A DNA stretch of 64,000 nucleotides from Streptomyces sp. CB02980 (GTDB lineage Bacteria > Actinomycetota > Actinomycetes > Streptomycetales > Streptomycetaceae), in contig NZ_JACSCH020000001.1 in the NCBI RefSeq assembly GCF_014451325.2, forward strand, positions 350,845-414,844. Direction: 5' to 3'. A program made the position numbers and the translations under genes. This document shows positions 42,338 to 51,412 of the stretch, piece after piece; position 1 is the stretch's first letter, and each line of letters starts with the position of its first letter. Under the pieces are notes generated by a model. That model was given only the letters and a program-made list of their open reading frames with translations, searched no databases and had not been told where the DNA came from.

Positions 42338-44671
42338 GTGCGGGCCATTCTGCGGTGGGCTCACTCGGACCTGCGTGCCCATCGGGGCGAGGCTCTGTTC
42401 GCCGTGCTGGCCAGCGCCGGCGTGATCGCCTCGTTGCTGCTGTCCGCGGCACTGCTCAGCTATGCCGTCAACCCCTGGCAGCGGGTGTTCAACCAGTCCC
42501 AGGGCGCGCACATCTGGCTTCACACCCGCGGTGATCCCGACGCGGCCTCGCTCGCCTCGCTCGCCTCACTGGAAGAGGTCGCCGCGCTCTCGGGTCCCTT
42601 CCGGACGGCCGACACCACCGTCGAGGTGGCCGGCGCGCGAGCGCCGGTCGTCCTGCGGGGCACGCGTCCCCAGCCGTCCACGGTGGCCCGCCCCCTCGTC
42701 ACCGAGGGACGCTGGCTGACGTCGGGGACCACCGGCGGCCGGCAGGACGAGATCGTTCTGGAGAGCACACTGGCGCGGGCGCTGTGGGCCGATCCCGGCG
42801 AGACCGTGACGGTCGCCGGCGAGGACGGCGCACCGTTGTCCCTGCGGATCGTGGGGATCGCGGAGAGCGCCGAGCCCCTCTATCGGGCCGGCCAGGGAGC
42901 GGGCGTCGCCTGGGTGCTGCCCGGGGAACTGGACCACGTGGCCTCGACCGCTGCGGGGCAGAGCGTCGGGCTGCGGCTCAAGGACCCGGACGACACCGAC
43001 TACGTCGTCCAGCGAGCGGTGACACTGCTCGGCGCCCCCCGGGTCGACCGGGTGACGAACTGGCAGGAGGCCAAGGCCGACAGGGGAGGCGACGACCGGC
43101 TGCTCGGGCAGATGTTCGCCGCCTTCGGCCTGGCCGCCCTGTTCGCGGCCGCGGTCGCCGTCTCCGGAGCGGTCAGGGCACGCGTGCGGGGCCAGCTCAA
43201 GGACATCGCGGTGCTGAAGGCCATCGGCTTCACTCCCGGCCAGGTGATGTGGGGGTTCCTCGTCCAGCACCTGGGCTTCGCGGTCCTCGGCGCCGGGCTC
43301 GCCACGGCGGCGACCCTGACGCTCGGCCGGTTGATTCCGGGCAGGATCGGGGAGGCGGTGGTCCTGTGGCCGGAGATGCCCGGGCACCGGGCGATCGTGG
43401 CCGGACTGCCCGGCGCCGCGGTCCTTCTCATCGGTACCGCCACCGGGCTCGCCGCCTGGCGGGCCGGCCGGGTGCCGCCCGTCCCCACCGCCAGGTCGGC
43501 GCTCCCCACCGCCGCCCCGATCACCCTCCTCGGCCGCCGTGCCATCGCCCTGCGCATGTCGCCGGCGCTGGTTCTCGGCTGGCGCTCCGCGTTCTCCGGC
43601 CGTGGCCGCGACCTGTGGTCGATCACCAGGCTCGCTCTCCCCATCGCCCTGATGACCGTGGCCCTCGTCGCCTGGTCGACACTCGACCAGTTCCGCAGCG
43701 ACCCCGCCCAGATGGGCCGCGCCGCCGCCCTGACCGTACGCGCCGAACAGCCCGGCCCGGGGGACGACCCGGCGCTCGAACGCGTCCTGACCTCGGTCCC
43801 GGGCGTCGAAGACGCCTTCCCCGGTGCCGAGTTCGTCGCGCTGGTCCCCGGCCAGACCGGGACGATCACCCTGCGCGGACTGGGCAGCCGGACGCGGCCG
43901 TACCCCCACACCGTCGTCGAGGGCCGGGCACCTGGCGGCCCCGACGAGGCAGTCGCCGGGCAGGGACTCCTCGACCTCCTGGGCGTACGGGTCGGGGAGT
44001 GGGTCCGTATGACGGTCGAGGGCCGCCCGCAGATCCTGCACATCGTGGGCCGTAGCGTCGAACCCGACCAGGGCGGCCGGGTGATCTCCACCTCGCTCGA
44101 CAGCCTCAGGGACGACGCCCCGGCGATGAGCGCGCGGTTCCACGCGCTCGTCCTCCGGCCGGGGGCCGACCCCAGGGAGGTGGCGGCCGCCGTCTCCGGG
44201 TCGACCACCGGAGCGCTGGAGGTTCGTGAGACTCCCACCCCGGCGGACCGGCTGGACACCCCGCGCGGAGTCATCGCGGCGCTCATCGCCGTCCTTGCCT
44301 TCATCGCCCTCGTCGAACTGCTCACCCTGATCAGTACCGGAGTGCGCGCCCGGGTACGCGACCTCCTTGCCCTGCGGGCCATCGGGCTCACCCCCCGCCA
44401 GATCGGCTCGGTGACCGTCACGGCGGCGGCCCTCACCACCCTGGTCTCCGCCCTCCTGGGCACCGGGGCCGGAGCGGCGCTCGGCCGGTGGCTCGTCGAC
44501 GAGGAGGGCCGCTCCAGCGGCATCGGCGCGGGCATCGCCCATGTACCCTCACCGCTGGTCCTGGTGACCCTGATCGCCACGGCGACCGCGGTCGGCGCGG
44601 TGGCCGCGCTGGCGCCCGCAGTGAAGACCGCACGTCGCCGCCTCATCGACTCGGCGAGCGAGACGCTCTAG
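42338..44671 (+). CDS. FtsX-like ABC permease with two FtsX domains
   Basis: A 777-residue membrane protein. A first helix (residues about 18-42) and a large extracytoplasmic domain are followed by three helices, then the pattern repeats, giving two FtsX domains (FAAFGLAALFAAAVAVSGAVRARVRGQLKDIAVLKAIGFTPGQV, and LIAVLAFIALVELLTLISTGVRARVRDLLALRAIGLTPRQIG). This duplicated form is typical of actinobacterial MacB-like systems. The GTG at 42338 follows GAGG. It partners with the ATPase just upstream. Confidence 0.9.
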   Translation: MRAILRWAHSDLRAHRGEALFAVLASAGVIASLLLSAALLSYAVNPWQRVFNQSQGAHIWLHTRGDPDAASLASLASLEEVAALSGPFRTADTTVEVAGARAPVVLRGTRPQPSTVARPLVTEGRWLTSGTTGGRQDEIVLESTLARALWADPGETVTVAGEDGAPLSLRIVGIAESAEPLYRAGQGAGVAWVLPGELDHVASTAAGQSVGLRLKDPDDTDYVVQRAVTLLGAPRVDRVTNWQEAKADRGGDDRLLGQMFAAFGLAALFAAAVAVSGAVRARVRGQLKDIAVLKAIGFTPGQVMWGFLVQHLGFAVLGAGLATAATLTLGRLIPGRIGEAVVLWPEMPGHRAIVAGLPGAAVLLIGTATGLAAWRAGRVPPVPTARSALPTAAPITLLGRRAIALRMSPALVLGWRSAFSGRGRDLWSITRLALPIALMTVALVAWSTLDQFRSDPAQMGRAAALTVRAEQPGPGDDPALERVLTSVPGVEDAFPGAEFVALVPGQTGTITLRGLGSRTRPYPHTVVEGRAPGGPDEAVAGQGLLDLLGVRVGEWVRMTVEGRPQILHIVGRSVEPDQGGRVISTSLDSLRDDAPAMSARFHALVLRPGADPREVAAAVSGSTTGALEVRETPTPADRLDTPRGVIAALIAVLAFIALVELLTLISTGVRARVRDLLALRAIGLTPRQIGSVTVTAAALTTLVSALLGTGAGAALGRWLVDEEGRSSGIGAGIAHVPSPLVLVTLIATATAVGAVAALAPAVKTARRRLIDSASETL

Positions 44672-44743
44672 GTGCTTGGGCAAGGGGCGTCGACCCCGTA
44701 CGACAGCCACGTCGCCGCTAGCCGGTGCGGGACCGTCATCTCC

Positions 44744-46204
44744 TCATCGGACAGCGGCGACAAGACTCCCCTGGAGCTCGACGCGCGGCAGTTCAAGGGC
44801 GAAGGCGGTGGCGCCCGGTTCGCTGCGCAGGGTCAGGGTGCCGCCGTGCGCCGTCACCAGGGAGCGGGCCACCGCGAGGCCGAGGCCGCTGCCGCCGTTC
44901 TCGCGGCTGCGGGCCTTGTCGACGCGGTAGAAGCGGTCGAAGATCCGGCGCTGGTCGGCGTCCGTGATGCCGGGTCCCGCGTCGGCCACGACCACCCGGG
45001 CGGCCTCAGGTGACACGCCCACCGTCACGGACACGCGTGTCCCCGCGGGCGTGTGCACGGCCGCGTTGGTGAGCAGGTTGTCGAGCACCTGGCGGATGCG
45101 GACGGGGTCGAGGCTCAGGGGCAGCGGCCGGGACCCGGCGTCGAGGGTGAGCGGGTGGCCGGGATGGGCGGCGCGGAAGGCGTCGGCGGCCTGTCGGGCG
45201 AGGTCCACCAGATCGCACGGTTCCAGGCGCAGCGGCGCGTCCACCTCCGCGGCGTCGAGCCGGGCGAGCAGCAGCAGGTCGTCGAGGAGGACGCCCATGC
45301 GGGCCGCTTCGGAGCGCAGCCGGGCGAGGTGCCTGTCGCGCTCCTCGGGGACGTTGGCGGCGGCGTACTGGAACAGGTCGGCGTAGCCGCGTACCGACAT
45401 CAGCGGGGTGCGCAGTTCGTGCGAGGCGTCGGCGACGAAGCGGCGCAGCCGCTGTTCGGCCTCGGCGCGCACGGCCAGGGAGTCGTCGATGTGCTCCAGC
45501 ATCGTGTTGAAGGCGGTGCGCAGCTCCTCGACCTCGGGTCCGCCGCCGGACCGGTCGGCGCGCAGCGGCAGGCGGGCCGCCGACTCGGTGAGGTCGTGCG
45601 AGGCGATGCCGTGGGCGGTGTGCGCCATGTCGCTGAGCGGTTTCAGGCCGCGTCGCAGCAGGATCCGTCCGAAGACGACGAGGGCGAGGAGGGCGACCGT
45701 GAACGCGATCACCTGGACCGTGATCAGCTGGTCCATCGTGTCCTCGATCTCCGCCATCGGGGCGGCGCTGACCAGGACGACTCCGGGCACGACCTCACAG
45801 GCCCGCAGCCGGTAGGCGCCCTTCCCGGCGACCTGCGCGGTGCTCGTCACATCGCCGGCGGAGTCGGCACGCGCCTGGGCGAGCGCGGTGAACCCCTCGG
45901 TGTCGTCCGGCACGTCGGCGGGCCGGCGCAACGCCGCCGTGCCGTCGCGGACGTCGTACACCGCCGTGTACCACCCGTAGTACGGCTGTCGTCTGACCGT
46001 GCCGTGCTGGGCGGCGTCCTTGGCCTGGATGTTCTGTACGAGCTTCAACTGGGCGACCTGCTGGTGTCCCAGGTAGTCGCGCATGTACGTGGTCAGGGCC
46101 GTACCGAGGACGGCGAACGCCACGAGCGACAGCACGCCGAGGCCGAGCGCGAGCCGGGTCCCGAGGCGGAGTCTGGCGTACGTGTCGCGCAGCCGCCCGC
46201 TCAT
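44744..46204 (-). CDS. Sensor histidine kinase
   Basis: A 486-residue kinase. Two membrane segments (about residues 18-40 and 162-183) enclose an extracytoplasmic sensor of about 120 residues. A HAMP linker follows (LLRRGLKPLSDMAHTAHGIASHDLTESAARLPL), then the phosphoacceptor His262 in DASHELRTPLMSVRGY and the ATP-binding domain with DNLLTNAAVHTPAGT, ADAGPGITDADQRRIFDRFYR and GGSGLGLAVARSLV. It overlaps the response regulator as ATGA. The divergent flavoprotein genes are its probable targets; the signal is unknown. Confidence 0.92.
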   Translation of the reverse strand: MSGRLRDTYARLRLGTRLALGLGVLSLVAFAVLGTALTTYMRDYLGHQQVAQLKLVQNIQAKDAAQHGTVRRQPYYGWYTAVYDVRDGTAALRRPADVPDDTEGFTALAQARADSAGDVTSTAQVAGKGAYRLRACEVVPGVVLVSAAPMAEIEDTMDQLITVQVIAFTVALLALVVFGRILLRRGLKPLSDMAHTAHGIASHDLTESAARLPLRADRSGGGPEVEELRTAFNTMLEHIDDSLAVRAEAEQRLRRFVADASHELRTPLMSVRGYADLFQYAAANVPEERDRHLARLRSEAARMGVLLDDLLLLARLDAAEVDAPLRLEPCDLVDLARQAADAFRAAHPGHPLTLDAGSRPLPLSLDPVRIRQVLDNLLTNAAVHTPAGTRVSVTVGVSPEAARVVVADAGPGITDADQRRIFDRFYRVDKARSRENGGSGLGLAVARSLVTAHGGTLTLRSEPGATAFALELPRVELQGSLVAAVR

Positions 46205-46890
46205 ACGGCGGCCTCCCTGACCACATAGCCGAAGCCGCGCACGGTGTGGATCAGCGGAGTGCCGGTGGCGTCGAGCTTGCGGCGCAGCCGGCTGACGACC
46301 AGCTCGACGACGTTCGAGCGGCCGCCGAAGCCGTACTCCCAGACGTGGTCGAGGATCTGTGCCTTGGTGAGCACGGTCGGGGACTTGCGCATGAGATAGC
46401 GCAGCACCTCGTACTCGGTCGGGGTGAGCGTCAACCGGTCTTCTCCGCGCCGTACTTCCCGGGTGTCCTCGTCCATCGTCAGATCGGAGACGCGCAGGAC
46501 GGACCGCTCGAAGCCCGGCCCGGCGCTGCGCCGCAGCACGGTGCGCAGCCGCGCCATCAGCTCCTCCACGGCGAACGGCTTGACCAGGTAGTCGTCACCG
46601 CCACGGGTCAGCCCGGCGACCCGGTCGGCGACGGTGTCGCGCGCGGTGAGGAACACCACGGGGACCATCGTCCCGGCCGCGCGCAGCCCGTCGAGCACGC
46701 CGAAGCCGTCGATGTCGGGCAGCATCAGGTCCAGGACGACGATGTCCGGACGGAAATCGGCGGCCAGCCGCAGCGCTTCCCGCCCCGAGTTGGCCGTGAC
46801 GGCTTCCCAGCCCTCGTAGCGGGCGACCGTCGCGACGAGGTCGGCGATCGGAGGGTCGTCGTCCACCACCAGCACGCGTATCTTCTCCAC
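46201..46890 (-). CDS. OmpR-family response regulator
   Basis: A 229-residue regulator. The receiver domain opens IRVLVVDDDPPIADLVATVARYEGW and its phosphoacceptor is Asp54 in VVLDLMLPD. The conserved Lys is in DDYLVKPFAVEELMARL. The C-terminal winged helix is LTLTPTEYEVLRYLMRKSPTVLTKAQILDHVWEYGFGG ... VVSRLRRKLDATGTPLIHTVRGFGYV. I chose GTG 46890 at the start of the receiver; the frame extends further upstream but without coding character. It is divergent from the ferric-reductase-like gene, separated by an unusual repeat region. Confidence 0.92.
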   Translation of the reverse strand: MEKIRVLVVDDDPPIADLVATVARYEGWEAVTANSGREALRLAADFRPDIVVLDLMLPDIDGFGVLDGLRAAGTMVPVVFLTARDTVADRVAGLTRGGDDYLVKPFAVEELMARLRTVLRRSAGPGFERSVLRVSDLTMDEDTREVRRGEDRLTLTPTEYEVLRYLMRKSPTVLTKAQILDHVWEYGFGGRSNVVELVVSRLRRKLDATGTPLIHTVRGFGYVVREAAV

Positions 46891-47037
46891 CCGCCCATCT
46901 TGCGCCACGCGCGCGGCGGCGCGGCCCCCGCTGATCAGGGCCGGGGCACTTCGATACGGAGTTGAAAGTCTCCTGACAGGGGATCGACAGGTCCCGGCGG
47001 TCAAGCTCTCTCCAGCGACTCGATCAGTCGGCCGGCC

Positions 47038-47148
47038 GATCAGCTCGATCGTCCGATCAGCTCGATCCATTCGATGAGCTCGGTCCGCACGATGAGCTCG
47101 GACCGCTCGACAGCTCGGTCCGCTCGATCAGCTCCATCCATTCGATCC
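47038..47148. repeat. Six degenerate 17/18-base tandem repeats in the regulator/reductase gap
   Basis: The unit is close to GAT(C/G)AGCTCG(A/G)TC plus five bases, at 47038, 47055, 47073, 47091, 47109 and 47126. Every unit contains AGCTC. The array lies between the divergent response regulator and ferric-reductase-like gene, ending just before the reductase ribosome site. Confidence 0.75.
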
Positions 47149-47163
47149 AGGAGGTTCCGGCCC

Positions 47164-48534
47164 GTGACCGCTGCTGTCCCCGCCACATCCGCGCCGCCGT
47201 CCGCGACGCCGACTCCGCCCGCTCCCCTCTCGGCGCTGCGGCCCCGGGTGGTGGCCCGAGCCGGCCTGTACGCCCTGCTCGCCGCGAACGCGGCGACTGT
47301 CGCGTACTTCTTCTCCCAGGCGGGCTTCGCGTCCAACGCGCTGATCGTGCTCGGCCGCCTCTTCGGCCTCTACGGCGCCCTGTTCATGGCCCTCCAACTG
47401 CTGCTCGTCGCCCGGCTGCCGTGGCTGGACCGCCGCATCGGCATGGACCGGCTCACGTCCTGGCACCGCGTGACCGGCTTCGGGCTGCTGTGGACGCTGG
47501 TCGGCCACGGCGTCTTCATCACCTTCGGCTACGCCCAGTCCTCCTCGCTCGGCCCGGTCGACCAGGTGATCGACCTGGCAGAGACCACCGAGGGCGTGTT
47601 GCGGGCGATCGTCGCTATGGTCCTCATCCTGGTCGTCGGAGGGGCCTCGGCCCGCTGGGCACGGCGCCGACTCGCCTACGAGACCTGGCACTTCATGCAC
47701 CTGTACACCTACGTCGCGGTGGTCCTCGCCTTCACCCACCAGGTCGCGGCGGGAACCACGTTCACCACGTCGCCGGCCGCCACCGCGTACTGGTACGGCC
47801 TGTGGGGCTGCGCGCTCGGCGCGGTGTTCGCCGGCCGCGTCGCGCTCCCCCTCCGACGGAACCTGCGGCACCGGCTGCGCGTGTCGGCGGTCGTGCCCGA
47901 GTCCGAGCACGTCGTCTCCGTCTATCTGACGGGCCGCGGCCTGGACCGGCTCCCCGCCCGCGCGGGCCAGTTCTTCCTGTGGCGGTTCCTGACGAAGGAC
48001 CGCTGGTGGCAGGCGAACCCGTACTCCCTGTCGGCCGCTCCCGACGGCACCCACCTGCGGCTGACGGTGAAGGCGTCCGGCGCGGGGTCCGCGTCGCTGC
48101 GCCACCTGGAGCCGGGGACCCGGGTCTTCGCCGAAGGCCCCTACGGCGCCTTCACCGCCCTTCACCGCACCCGTCCGAACACGCTGCTGATCGCGGGCGG
48201 TGTCGGCATCACCCCGATCCGCGCGCTCCTGAAGGAGCTGCACGGTCATGCCGTGCTCGTCTACCGCGTCTCCGCCGCGCAGGACGCGGTCCTCTACGGC
48301 GAACTGCGGGAGCTCGCCGCCGCCAAGGGCGCGTCGCTGCATCTGATCAGCGGCCCGCCGTCCCCCGACCCGCTGGCGCCGGACGCGCTGTCCGCGCTCG
48401 TTCCCGACCTCGCCGCACGCGACATCTACGTCTGCGGTCCGCCCGGCATGACCGGTGCCGTACTGCGCGGCCTGCGCGCGCTCGGCGTACCCAGGCGGCA
48501 GGTCCACTTCGAACGCTTCAGCCTGGCCGGCTGA
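47164..48534 (+). CDS. Ferric-reductase-like transmembrane flavocytochrome
   Basis: A 456-residue protein of the ferric reductase/NADPH-oxidase-like family. An N-terminal six-helix region carries haem-ligand candidates (TSWHRVTGFGLLWTLVGHGVF and TWHFMHLYTYVAVVLAFTHQV). The cytoplasmic half is a ferredoxin-reductase module: FAD site ANPYSLSAAP, NAD(P) site LIAGGVGITPIRALLKEL, and the end DIYVCGPPGM. It should pass electrons from NAD(P)H across the membrane. The neighbour genes for a covalent-FMN protein and its flavin transferase suggest the electrons go to that extracytoplasmic flavoprotein. The GTG has AGGAGG upstream. Confidence 0.88.
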   Translation: MTAAVPATSAPPSATPTPPAPLSALRPRVVARAGLYALLAANAATVAYFFSQAGFASNALIVLGRLFGLYGALFMALQLLLVARLPWLDRRIGMDRLTSWHRVTGFGLLWTLVGHGVFITFGYAQSSSLGPVDQVIDLAETTEGVLRAIVAMVLILVVGGASARWARRRLAYETWHFMHLYTYVAVVLAFTHQVAAGTTFTTSPAATAYWYGLWGCALGAVFAGRVALPLRRNLRHRLRVSAVVPESEHVVSVYLTGRGLDRLPARAGQFFLWRFLTKDRWWQANPYSLSAAPDGTHLRLTVKASGAGSASLRHLEPGTRVFAEGPYGAFTALHRTRPNTLLIAGGVGITPIRALLKELHGHAVLVYRVSAAQDAVLYGELRELAAAKGASLHLISGPPSPDPLAPDALSALVPDLAARDIYVCGPPGMTGAVLRGLRALGVPRRQVHFERFSLAG

Positions 48535-48567
48535 ACCAGAGACACAGCAGACAAGGAGGAACCTCAC

Positions 48568-49062
48568 GTGAAACGTGCACTGCCCGCCCTGGTCCTGTCC
48601 GTCGCGGCCCTGATCCCGATCTGGCGGTACACACCGTCGATCGGTTCGTCCGCCCAGCCACCGCCGAGCGGGGCGGAAGCACTGTCCCCGCCCGCGCCCT
48701 CGTCGAACCCGACCGCTCCGCCGGCGTCCTCATCTGACTCCTCCGCACCGCCGGATTCGTCGCCCGGATCCTCCGCCCCGCCGACGACCGCCACAGGCCC
48801 CCAGGTGATAGCCGGGTCGACGGTCCCGACCGAGAAGGGAGACGTCCAGGTCGAAGTGACACTCACCGCGGGCCGGATCACTGCGGTCCGGGCCCTCAAG
48901 GCGCCCCCGCACCCGCAGACCACGGCGGCCCTCCCGAAGCTGGTCGAGGCGACCCTCGAAGCGCAGAGCGCCGACATCGACGCGGTGACGGGGGCGACGA
49001 TCACCAGCGACGGCTACCGGGAATCCCTCCAGGCGGCCCTCGACCTGAAGAACGGCGCCTGA
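48568..49062 (+). CDS. Extracytoplasmic FMN-binding domain protein
   Basis: A 164-residue protein with an N-terminal signal or anchor (KRALPALVLSVAALIPIW), a Ser/Pro/Ala linker to about residue 78, then an FMN_bind domain. The attachment motif is DAVTGATITSDGYRESL, where Thr144 should be linked to FMN by a phosphoester bond. The next gene, ApbE, makes that bond. It is probably the outer electron carrier for the ferric-reductase-like protein. The GTG at 48568 follows AAGGAGGA. Confidence 0.9.
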   Translation: MKRALPALVLSVAALIPIWRYTPSIGSSAQPPPSGAEALSPPAPSSNPTAPPASSSDSSAPPDSSPGSSAPPTTATGPQVIAGSTVPTEKGDVQVEVTLTAGRITAVRALKAPPHPQTTAALPKLVEATLEAQSADIDAVTGATITSDGYRESLQAALDLKNGA

Positions 49063-49063
49063 C

Positions 49064-49807
49064 GTGAACCGGGTCGAGCACGTCATGGGCCTGCCGGTCT
49101 CCCTGCGCATCGACGACGCGTACGTCCCCGAGGGCGCCGCGGACGCGGTCTTCGCCTGGCTGCGCGAAGTCGACGCACGGTTCAGTCCGTTCAAGCCCCG
49201 CAGCGAGGTGTCCCGCCTGAACCGGGGCGAGCTGGGCACCGCCGATGTCAGCCCCGACCTCGCCCATGTCCTGGTGCTGTGCGAGCAGTACCGCAGAGCG
49301 AGTGGCGGCGCCTTCGACGTACGGCTGCCGGGCCGGGGCCTCGACCCCTGTGCCGTCGTCAAGGGCTGGTCGGTGCAGCGCGCGGCAGAGCTGCTCAGGG
49401 CGGCCGGGGTGCGGCGGTTCTGCCTCAACGCCGGAGGCGACGTCGTCGTCGCCGGCGGCCCCTGGAGGGTGGGCATTCGCCACCCCGAGGACGCCGGCCG
49501 GATCTGCGCGGTCCTGGAGCTCACCGACGCGGCGGTCGCCACCTCCGGCCACTACGAACGAGGCGCCCACATCCTCGACGCCCGGAGCGGCCTCCCCGCC
49601 ACCGGCCTGCTCTCCCTCACGGTCGTCGCACCGACGCTCACGGAGGCGGACGCGACGGCGACGGCGGCGTTCGCGCTGGGCGCGGAGGGCGTCGCGTGGG
49701 CGGCCGGGCGCCCGCACTGCGAGGTGTTCGCCGTCGACGCGGCCCGCAAGGTCCTCCGTACGGCGGGGCTGCCCACGGCACGCACCCCCATGGGCGACGC
49801 CGCCTGA
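49064..49807 (+). CDS. apbE: FAD:protein FMN transferase (ApbE family)
   Basis: A 247-residue ApbE-like enzyme that moves FMN from FAD to a Thr of a target domain. Recognisable parts are EHVMGLPVSLRI at the start, VVKGWSVQRAAELLRAAGVRRFCLNAGGDVVVAG in the middle, and AVATSGHYERGAHILDARSG and TEADATATAAFALG toward the end. It starts one base after the FMN-binding gene, whose TGATIT motif is the obvious substrate. There is no signal peptide, so it may act in the cytoplasm before export or be exported with its partner. Confidence 0.9.
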   Translation: MNRVEHVMGLPVSLRIDDAYVPEGAADAVFAWLREVDARFSPFKPRSEVSRLNRGELGTADVSPDLAHVLVLCEQYRRASGGAFDVRLPGRGLDPCAVVKGWSVQRAAELLRAAGVRRFCLNAGGDVVVAGGPWRVGIRHPEDAGRICAVLELTDAAVATSGHYERGAHILDARSGLPATGLLSLTVVAPTLTEADATATAAFALGAEGVAWAAGRPHCEVFAVDAARKVLRTAGLPTARTPMGDAA

Positions 49808-49846
49808 TCATCGCCACGTGATCTCCGCCGTCTGCTCAACTCCGTC

Positions 49847-49898
49847 TGATCAACGCCGGCTGATCAACGCCGGCTGATCAACGCCGGCTGATCAAGGG
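49847..49898. repeat. 14-base tandem repeat, three full copies
   Basis: TGATCAACGCCGGC occurs at 49847, 49861 and 49875, followed by a partial copy. It lies in the 111-base gap between the convergent apbE and MFS genes and contains the palindrome TGATCA. Confidence 0.85.
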
Positions 49899-49918
49899 AA
49901 ACGGCGTCAGAGAAGTCC

Positions 49919-51319
49919 CTAGCTCGATCCGGCAGGCCGGGACCCTGCGCTGCGGGCCGCGAGGAAGAGGAAGAGTCCGCAGGCGGACACGAGCAGCCAG
50001 CCCGGACGGGTCGCGGCGGCGAGGTCGGCAGGGCCCGCACCCGCGGCCAGGCCGCCGGCGGCGGCGATGCCGACCGCCGCGCCGACCTGGCGCGCGGTGG
50101 AGGTGATCGCCCCCGCCACTCCGGCCCGGGACGGCGGCAGACCGCTGACCGCGGTGTTGGTCAAGGGGGCGTTGGCGAAGCCGAAACCGATGCCGATCAG
50201 CAGGAAGGCGAGGAGGATCAACGGCACGCGCGTGTCCCCGTCCAGGTTCACCAGGCACAGGCCACCGGCCGTGATGAACACGCCCGCGAGGATCAGTGGA
50301 CGCCGGGGGCCGAGGCGCCCCACCAGGGTGCCGGACCAGGGGGCGCACAGAGTGGCGCCGAGCGCCATGGGGAGGGTCACGGCGCCGGTCTCCAGCGGCG
50401 TCCAGCCACGGACGTGCTGGAGATGGAGAGTGTTGAGAAGCAGGGTCGCGTTCAGCGCGACGAACACCGCCGTCGCGCCCAGTACCGCCGTGACGAACGG
50501 CGCGTGGCGGAAGAGCCCGAGATCCATCAGGGGTTCGCCCCGGCGCTGCTCGACCATGACGAAGCCGGCCGCGGCCGCCGCGGTCACGACGTAACCGGTG
50601 AGGGCCGCGGGCGACGTCCAGCCGATATGAGGTCCTTCGATGAGGAGGCCGACGAAGAGACAGAGGAGCACGGTCAGGAGTACCTGGCCGGGCAGGTCGA
50701 GGCGCCGGGTGCGCTCCCCCCGGGACTCCGGCACGAACACGGCGACGAGGACGAGAGCCACGACGACCACCGGTGCGTTGATCCAGAACACCGAGCGCCA
50801 GCCGAACGCGGCGATGAGCGCCCCGCCGGTGACCGGGCCGGCCGCCATGCTGAGCCCGAAGACCGAGGCCCACACCCCGATCGCGCGTGCCCGTTCCCGC
50901 GGGTCGGGCATGGCGTTCACCACGATCGCCAGGGCCACCGGACTCAGCATCGAGGCCCCGACGCCCTGGACGGCGCGGGCGGCGACGAGGACGCCGAGGG
51001 ACGGGGCGAGGGCGCACGCGAGCGAGGCAAGGCCGAAGACGGTCAGCCCGCACCGGAACACCCGGCGGCGCCCGAGGCGATCGGCGAGGGCGCCCGAGGC
51101 GACGAGCAGACTGGCCATCATCACGGTGTAGGCGTCGACGACCCACTCGAGGCCGCGGGTGCCCACGTCGAGGCCCTGCCCGATCTCGGGCAGCCCCACA
51201 TTGACGATGGTGGTGTCGACACCGACCAGGAACATGCTGAGCGCGCAGACGGCGAGCACCGTCCAGCGCTTGCGCGGGCTCAGCGGGGAGGGTGGCGCGG
51301 CCAGGGATTTCGTGAGCAC
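49919..51319 (-). CDS. DHA2-type MFS multidrug transporter
   Basis: A 466-residue MFS protein with about 14 helices. Family marks are FLVGVDTTIVNVGLPEIGQGLDV, the D-R-L-G-R-R loop (GALADRLGRRRVFRCG) and GVGASMLSPVALAIV, close to the motif C of antiporters. Such pumps use the proton gradient to export drugs. I chose GTG 51319 after GAAGGG; the frame extends far upstream without coding character. It is divergent from an XRE-cupin regulator with a palindrome between the two, so it is probably repressed by it. Confidence 0.9.
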   Translation of the reverse strand: MLTKSLAAPPSPLSPRKRWTVLAVCALSMFLVGVDTTIVNVGLPEIGQGLDVGTRGLEWVVDAYTVMMASLLVASGALADRLGRRRVFRCGLTVFGLASLACALAPSLGVLVAARAVQGVGASMLSPVALAIVVNAMPDPRERARAIGVWASVFGLSMAAGPVTGGALIAAFGWRSVFWINAPVVVVALVLVAVFVPESRGERTRRLDLPGQVLLTVLLCLFVGLLIEGPHIGWTSPAALTGYVVTAAAAAGFVMVEQRRGEPLMDLGLFRHAPFVTAVLGATAVFVALNATLLLNTLHLQHVRGWTPLETGAVTLPMALGATLCAPWSGTLVGRLGPRRPLILAGVFITAGGLCLVNLDGDTRVPLILLAFLLIGIGFGFANAPLTNTAVSGLPPSRAGVAGAITSTARQVGAAVGIAAAGGLAAGAGPADLAAATRPGWLLVSACGLFLFLAARSAGSRPAGSS

Positions 51320-51387
51320 GGTGGGACCCTTCGACGAGATCGGACGCCGCCCACATTCGGGCGGGTCGGGGGCCGCGGACCATGAAA

Positions 51388-51404
51388 TTTGCGGAGACCG
51401 CAAA
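51388..51404. promoter_or_regulatory. Operator candidate between MFS and XRE-cupin genes
   Basis: TTTGCGG-AGA-CCGCAAA is a perfect inverted repeat with seven-base arms. It ends eight bases before the regulator ATG and 68 bases from the MFS start, so a dimer there could repress both. Confidence 0.55.
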
Positions 51405-51412
51405 ATGGGGGC

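Noticed and set aside
47038..47148. CRISPR array
   Set aside because: The units are short, degenerate, without unique spacers of constant length, and no cas genes are present.
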